Assembly (NCBI GenBank): GCA_031255985.1
Contig: JAIRRL010000054.1
Span: 1-10,095, forward strand
Origin: Gracilibacteraceae bacterium
GTDB lineage: Bacteria; Bacillota; Desulfitobacteriia; Desulfitobacteriales; Syntrophobotulaceae
DNA length: 10,095 nucleotides
Direction of reading: 5' to 3'
A program made the translations under genes and the position numbers. Below the pieces are notes generated by a model. The model had not been told where the DNA came from and did not search any database. It saw nothing but the letters and a program-made list of their open reading frames with translations. Each line of letters opens with the position of its first letter. Position 1 is the first letter of the stretch. Of this stretch, positions 6,935 through 10,095 are shown one piece after another.

Positions 6935-7852
6935 TTATTTATGAGCCAGGCCGACAAGTTCCTCCACTTTGGCAAATCCGTTTTCGCGGCAGTAAGCGTC
7001 CAGGCCGCGCAGGATGTCCGCCGGAGCGCGCGGATTCGTAAAATTAGCCGTGCCGACGGCGACCGCCCCGGCTCCGGCCAGCAAAAACTCCACGGCGTCC
7101 TCCCATTTGCTGACGCCGCCCATGCCGATAATCGGCAGCCGCGCGGCTTCATATACCTGGTAGACCATGCGCAGAGCGACCGGTTTGACCGCGGGGCCGG
7201 AAAGCCCGCCCGTGATATTGCCGAGAAGCGGCCGCCTGCTCCCTATATCGATGGCCATGCCCAAAAGCGTGTTGATCAAAGAGATTATATCCGCGCCCCC
7301 CCGCTCGGCGGCGCGGGCGATGGCCTGAATATCCGCGACGTTAGGGGAAAGTTTGGCGATCACCGGGAGCGGCGTGGCGGCGCGCACGGCGCCCAGCACT
7401 TCTTCCGCGGCGGCCGGGTCGGCGCCGAAAGCCAGGCCGCCGTGCTTGACATTGGGGCATGATATATTGACTTCGAGGGCGGCGATTCCCTCCACCCCGG
7501 ACAGGGCGCGGGCCATCAGGGCGTAATCCTCGACGGTGAAGCCGGCGATATTCACGATAACGGCGGTGTCCAGGGCGCGCAGGCGCGGCGGGTAGGAGCG
7601 GATAAATTCTTCTAAACCAGGATTTTCCAGGCCAACGGCGTTGAGCAGCCCGGCCGGGGTCTCCGCCAGGCGCGGCGGCGGGTTGCCTAAGCGGGGCTGG
7701 GGGGTCAGTCCTTTGACCATTATGCCGCCGAGCAGACTGGCGGGACAGTACGGCGCGTATTCCTCCCCGAAATTATACGCGCCGGACGCCGCCAGCACCG
7801 GGTTACGCAAAGTGAGCGGCCCCAAAGCGACTCGCATGTCCGTCACAGCCAT
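6935..7852 (-). CDS. pyrD: Dihydroorotate dehydrogenase class 1B, catalytic subunit
   Basis: This FMN enzyme oxidises dihydroorotate to orotate, the substrate of PyrE. With PyrK it forms the NAD-dependent class 1B heterotetramer in the cytoplasm. The 305-residue TIM-barrel protein shows VKGLT (K47), NAVGLENPG (71-79), NISCPNVKHGG (129-139) with catalytic C132, AKLSPN (K167), GGLSGPA (215-221) and the FMN phosphate-binding loops GMGGV (243-247) and VGTANF. The active-site Cys, rather than Ser, marks class 1. The ATG at 7852 follows a strong GGAGGAGGTGG and overlaps the pyrK stop by 10 bases, so the two subunits are translationally coupled. The open frame continues upstream to 8242, but that extension is the antisense-like shadow of pyrK. 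Confidence 0.96.
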   Translation of the reverse strand: MAVTDMRVALGPLTLRNPVLAASGAYNFGEEYAPYCPASLLGGIMVKGLTPQPRLGNPPPRLAETPAGLLNAVGLENPGLEEFIRSYPPRLRALDTAVIVNIAGFTVEDYALMARALSGVEGIAALEVNISCPNVKHGGLAFGADPAAAEEVLGAVRAATPLPVIAKLSPNVADIQAIARAAERGGADIISLINTLLGMAIDIGSRRPLLGNITGGLSGPAVKPVALRMVYQVYEAARLPIIGMGGVSKWEDAVEFLLAGAGAVAVGTANFTNPRAPADILRGLDAYCRENGFAKVEELVGLAHK

Positions 7853-8631
7853 TCCACCTCCTCCGCGGGAAAAACAGGGCCGTCCAGACAAACGCGGCGC
7901 GTAACCCGGCCGCCGGCGGCGTCCCGGCCGGGCAGGGCGCAGCCAAGGCACGCCCCGATCCCGCAGGCCATTGTTGTTTCCAAGGATACTTCCAGGGGCA
8001 GGGGGTGGGCGCGGGCCGTAGCGGCTACGGCTTTCAGCATCGGATACGGCCCGCAGGCGGCGGCGGTCAGTCCGCCGCCTGTGCTTGGCTGCGCGAGGCG
8101 CGAGGTCAGAAGCTCCGTGACCAGGCCCCGGACGCCGAAACTCCCGTCCATGGTCGCGTAGCGGCGGGTGGGGATGTGACCGGCGATCCCGGCGGCGGCG
8201 GCAAAAAAAGCGCTGTTTTCTCCGCCCCAAAGCAAGGCGCACGGTATTCCCCGCCGCCCGGCGGCTTCTCCCAGACTGAGCAGAGGAAATACGCCGACGC
8301 CGCCGGCGATCAGGAGCAGTTCACCCGCGGCGGGCACGGTAAACCCGCGGCCCAGGGGACCTAAGGCGTCGAGTTTTTCGCCGGGGCGCTTCCGGGCCAG
8401 AAGCTCGGTTCCCTGCCCTTTCAGGCGGTAATAGAGGGTGAGCCGCCCGGCCGCCGCGTCTATGCCGGCGATGCTTAAAGGGCGGCGCAAGAGGGGCGCG
8501 GGCGTGTCCGCCACGCGGATATGAAGGAACTGGCCCGGCCGGGCAGTGCGCGCCATTTCGCTTTCTACCACCAGGCGGTAAAGTTTTTGTTCCGGCGCTC
8601 CCAAACGGGAGTTGTCTATGATTAATCCCAT
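7843..8631 (-). CDS. pyrK: Dihydroorotate dehydrogenase electron-transfer subunit PyrK
   Basis: This 262-residue FAD and iron-sulfur protein passes electrons from PyrD to NAD. The FAD domain has RRPLSI (49-54) and the KGQGT loop (71-75). The nucleotide domain has IAGGVGVFPLL (108-118) and ACGPYPMLKAV (192-202). The 2Fe-2S cluster is held by C223, C228, C231 and C248 (spacing 4, 2 and 16 residues), the pattern specific to PyrK. The ATG at 8631 has AGAGG a few bases upstream. It is the first gene of the minus-strand group pyrK-pyrD-transporter and lies divergent from nth. I found no convincing minus-strand promoter in the 170-base gap, which is largely filled with palindromic repeats. Confidence 0.95.
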   Translation of the reverse strand: MGLIIDNSRLGAPEQKLYRLVVESEMARTARPGQFLHIRVADTPAPLLRRPLSIAGIDAAAGRLTLYYRLKGQGTELLARKRPGEKLDALGPLGRGFTVPAAGELLLIAGGVGVFPLLSLGEAAGRRGIPCALLWGGENSAFFAAAAGIAGHIPTRRYATMDGSFGVRGLVTELLTSRLAQPSTGGGLTAAACGPYPMLKAVAATARAHPLPLEVSLETTMACGIGACLGCALPGRDAAGGRVTRRVCLDGPVFPAEEVEWL

Positions 8632-8642
8632 AATCCTCTTTC

Positions 8643-8709
8643 GCGGGACGCCGTAGGCGGCGTCCCCTACGGGGAATGGACGCGCGGGACGGTGTAGGCG
8701 GCGTCCCCT
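8643..8709. repeat. Two REP-like palindromic repeats between pyrK and nth
   Basis: Two 26-base units at 8643-8668 and 8684-8709 are identical at 24 positions and have a 41-base period. The first contains a perfect nine-base stem, GGGACGCCG (8645-8653) and CGGCGTCCC (8658-8666), with a TAGG loop. The second has the same right arm, but two changes weaken its stem. CCCC-TAC-GGGG (8664-8674) adds a further small hairpin beside the first unit. The pair resembles short dispersed palindromic repeats found in many bacterial intergenic regions. Confidence 0.75.
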
Positions 8710-8723
8710 CCCCTGCCGTGTTC

Positions 8724-8752
8724 TTGTCAGTCGGGGCGTTTTCCGTTATACT
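8724..8752 (+). promoter_or_regulatory. Promoter for nth
   Basis: TTGTCA at 8724-8729 and TATACT at 8747-8752 are separated by 17 bases, a good housekeeping promoter. It directs transcription about 45 bases upstream of the nth start. The palindromic repeats lie immediately upstream of its -35 element. Confidence 0.65.
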
Positions 8753-8804
8753 TACGGGGAGCGGCTTTTTTTACTCGCTCCAGCCGGCTCAGGGAGGTAT
8801 TTCC

Positions 8805-9434
8805 ATGTCTGATAAAACAGACCGCGCCGCCGCTGTTATGGCGGCGCTGGCGGCCATGTATCCCGACGCGCGCTGCGAACTGGATTTCGCCGATCCGTTT
8901 CAACTGCTCGTCGCCACTATCCTCAGCGCCCAAAGCACGGACGTCCTTGTGAATAAAGTCACGCCTAAGCTTTTCGCTCTGGCCGCCGATCCGGCGGCTA
9001 TGGCCGCTCTGGCGCCGGAAACGCTGGAAAACGCCATCCGCTCCATCGGGTTGTACCGCAACAAATCCAAGAACATTGCCGCCACCGCCGCCATGCTCGT
9101 TCGCGACTTCGGCGGCCAGGTTCCGCGAACAATGGAAGAACTCCGGCGGCTGCCCGGCGTCGGACGCAAAACAGCCAACGTCGTGCTGGGCGTCGCTTTC
9201 CGGATCCCGGCCCTGCCGGTGGATACGCATGTTTTGCGCGTCGCCCGGCGTCTGGAATTCACCGGCGCGGATACGCCGGATAAAGTAGAAGAGGATTTGA
9301 CGGCGCTTCTGCCGCCCGCAACCTGGATCGACGCCCACCATCGCCTCATCTGGCACGGACGCCGCCGCTGCAAAGCCCGCAAACCCCTGTGTCCGGACTG
9401 CGGCTGCCGTCTTTTTTGCTCTTATGGAAAATAA
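8805..9434 (+). CDS. nth: Endonuclease III (DNA glycosylase/AP lyase)
   Basis: Endonuclease III removes oxidised pyrimidines from DNA and cleaves the resulting abasic site in base excision repair. The 209-residue protein has normal length and all key features: LLVATILSAQSTD (about 34-46), the helix-hairpin-helix LPGVGRKTANVVLG (116-129) with catalytic K122, catalytic D140 in PVDTHVLRVARRL, and a C-terminal 4Fe-4S loop with C189, C196, C199 and C205 (spacing 6, 2 and 5). The ATG at 8805 has AGGGAGGT seven bases upstream. An open frame from 8676 would add unrelated sequence across the promoter. nth stands alone on this strand, divergent from pyrK and convergent with efp. Confidence 0.96.
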   Translation: MSDKTDRAAAVMAALAAMYPDARCELDFADPFQLLVATILSAQSTDVLVNKVTPKLFALAADPAAMAALAPETLENAIRSIGLYRNKSKNIAATAAMLVRDFGGQVPRTMEELRRLPGVGRKTANVVLGVAFRIPALPVDTHVLRVARRLEFTGADTPDKVEEDLTALLPPATWIDAHHRLIWHGRRRCKARKPLCPDCGCRLFCSYGK

Positions 9435-9462
9435 TGTAAAATGGTGGAAAACAGCGCCAACC

Positions 9463-9496
9463 TGGGCCGTGGCTTAGTAATTGGGCCGGGACTTAG
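9463..9496. repeat. Imperfect direct repeat between nth and efp
   Basis: TGGGCCGTGGCTTAG at 9463-9477 and TGGGCCGGGACTTAG at 9482-9496 match at 13 of 15 bases with a 19-base period. They lie in the 58-base gap between the convergent genes nth and efp, and the second copy covers the efp stop codon. I see no hairpin with a T-run here for either strand, so how the two transcripts end is unclear. Confidence 0.6.
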
Positions 9497-10050
9497 GCTC
9501 TTGACACATAGGCCCCGTTGCGCGTATCAATGATGAGAACGTCCCCTTCATTGACAAAAAGCGGCACCTGCACGACGGCGCCTGTTTCCACCGTCGCGGC
9601 TTTCGAGGCTCCTGTCGCCGTGTCGCCTTTGATGCCCGGCTCCGTCTCCGTCACGCGCAATTCCACCGTATTGGGCAAATCAACGCCGATGACCTCGCCG
9701 TTATGCAGCAAGACGCCGAGGTTCATGTTTTCCTTCAGCCATATGACCGGCGCCCCGATTTGGGCTTCGGTCAGGTTTATCTGTTCAAAACTCTCGTTGT
9801 CCATCGCGACGAAATGATCGCCGTCCTTATACAGGTACTGCATTTCCCGCCGATCCAGCCTCGCGCGATCCACTTTTTCCCCGGCGTTGAACTTGCGTTC
9901 CACCACGGCGCCTGTTCGCACATTTTTTATTTTCGTTCGCACGAACGCCGCGCCCTTGCCGGGCTTCACATGTTGAAACTCCACGATTTGGAACACAACG
10001 CCGTCCAGTTCGATAGTGACGCCGGTTTTGAAATCGTTTGAAGAAATCAT
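9493..10050 (-). CDS. efp: Translation elongation factor P
   Basis: EF-P binds ribosomes stalled at consecutive prolines and speeds peptide-bond formation. The 185-residue length is exactly typical. The N-terminal KOW-like domain carries HVKPGKGAAFVR with K32 at the loop tip, the residue that is modified in many bacteria and is 5-aminopentanolylated in Bacillus subtilis. The middle and C-terminal OB domains include NTVELRVTETEPGIKGDTATG and the family signature KAATVETGAVVQVPLFVNEG. It ends in AYVSRA, very like the Bacillus protein. The ATG at 10050 has GAGGAGGT about six bases upstream. No modification gene (EpmA or YmfI type) is in the window. Confidence 0.97.
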   Translation of the reverse strand: MISSNDFKTGVTIELDGVVFQIVEFQHVKPGKGAAFVRTKIKNVRTGAVVERKFNAGEKVDRARLDRREMQYLYKDGDHFVAMDNESFEQINLTEAQIGAPVIWLKENMNLGVLLHNGEVIGVDLPNTVELRVTETEPGIKGDTATGASKAATVETGAVVQVPLFVNEGDVLIIDTRNGAYVSRA

Positions 10051-10079
10051 GACTTACCTCCTCGCGTTTTCCCGAAAGG

Positions 10080-10088
10080 ATTATACCA
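10080..10088 (-). promoter_or_regulatory. Extended -10 element of the efp promoter
   Basis: The minus strand reads TGGTATAAT here: a consensus -10 with the TGn extension, 29 bases upstream of the efp ATG. With a normal 17-base spacer the -35 element would fall at about 10103-10108, beyond the window, so the promoter is seen only in part. Confidence 0.65.
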
Positions 10089-10095
10089 TAAAAAA

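Noticed and set aside
7853..8242. Upstream extension of the pyrD frame giving a 435-residue protein
   Set aside because: The added 130 residues are Arg and Pro rich with no family similarity and lie inside pyrK. The ATG at 7852 has a strong ribosome-binding site and gives the normal PyrD length.
8676..8804. Longer nth starting at 8676
   Set aside because: The extension runs through the palindromic repeats and the promoter and has no family similarity. ATG 8805 has AGGGAGGT and gives the usual length.

Overview
This window looks like ordinary chromosome from a fairly GC-rich member of the Bacillota (Firmicutes). Clostridia or Negativicutes would fit, but I cannot fix the genus. The evidence is an EF-P of Bacillus type (VKPGKGAAF loop, C-terminus YVSRA), a class 1B dihydroorotate dehydrogenase with its PyrK electron-transfer subunit, a YneA-like LysM cell-division suppressor behind Gram-positive type LexA boxes (CGAAC-N4-GTTCG), and NrdR. 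There are no transposases, integrases, CRISPR arrays, tRNAs or rRNAs.

Layout, left to right. Positions 1-260 hold no intact gene, only a short minus-strand relic with a UvrA-like SGGE motif. pyrE (261-1025, +) follows. A good promoter overlaps its stop codon and starts a compact plus-strand run: an OmpR-type response regulator (1110-1814), its sensor kinase (1822-3387), a GIY-YIG domain protein (3393-3776), nrdR (3751-4212) and a two-subunit UxaA-type dehydratase (4260-4571 and 4561-5775). A hairpin with a T-run ends it.

The minus strand then carries, in transcription order, pyrK (8631-7843), pyrD (7852-6935), a YhhQ-type queuosine-precursor transporter (6896-6207) and the yneA-like gene (6105-5803). 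The last has its own SOS promoter. A block of two GC-rich palindromic repeats separates pyrK from the divergent nth (endonuclease III, 8805-9434, +). nth converges on efp (10050-9493, -), whose extended -10 element lies at the right edge.

Three metabolic or repair themes recur. PyrE, PyrD and PyrK supply UMP synthesis. NrdR controls deoxynucleotide supply. Nth and the SOS-controlled YneA-like protein belong to DNA-damage responses. I see no convincing new multi-gene system. The most unusual structure is the yneA control region, where a perfect 13-bp inverted repeat brackets two LexA boxes almost symmetrically, as if a divergent promoter had been mirrored and one side had decayed. Next come a (GGCGAC)5 microsatellite that gives the GIY-YIG protein an acidic Gly-Asp tail just ahead of the nrdR ribosome-binding site, and the paired palindromes between pyrK and nth.
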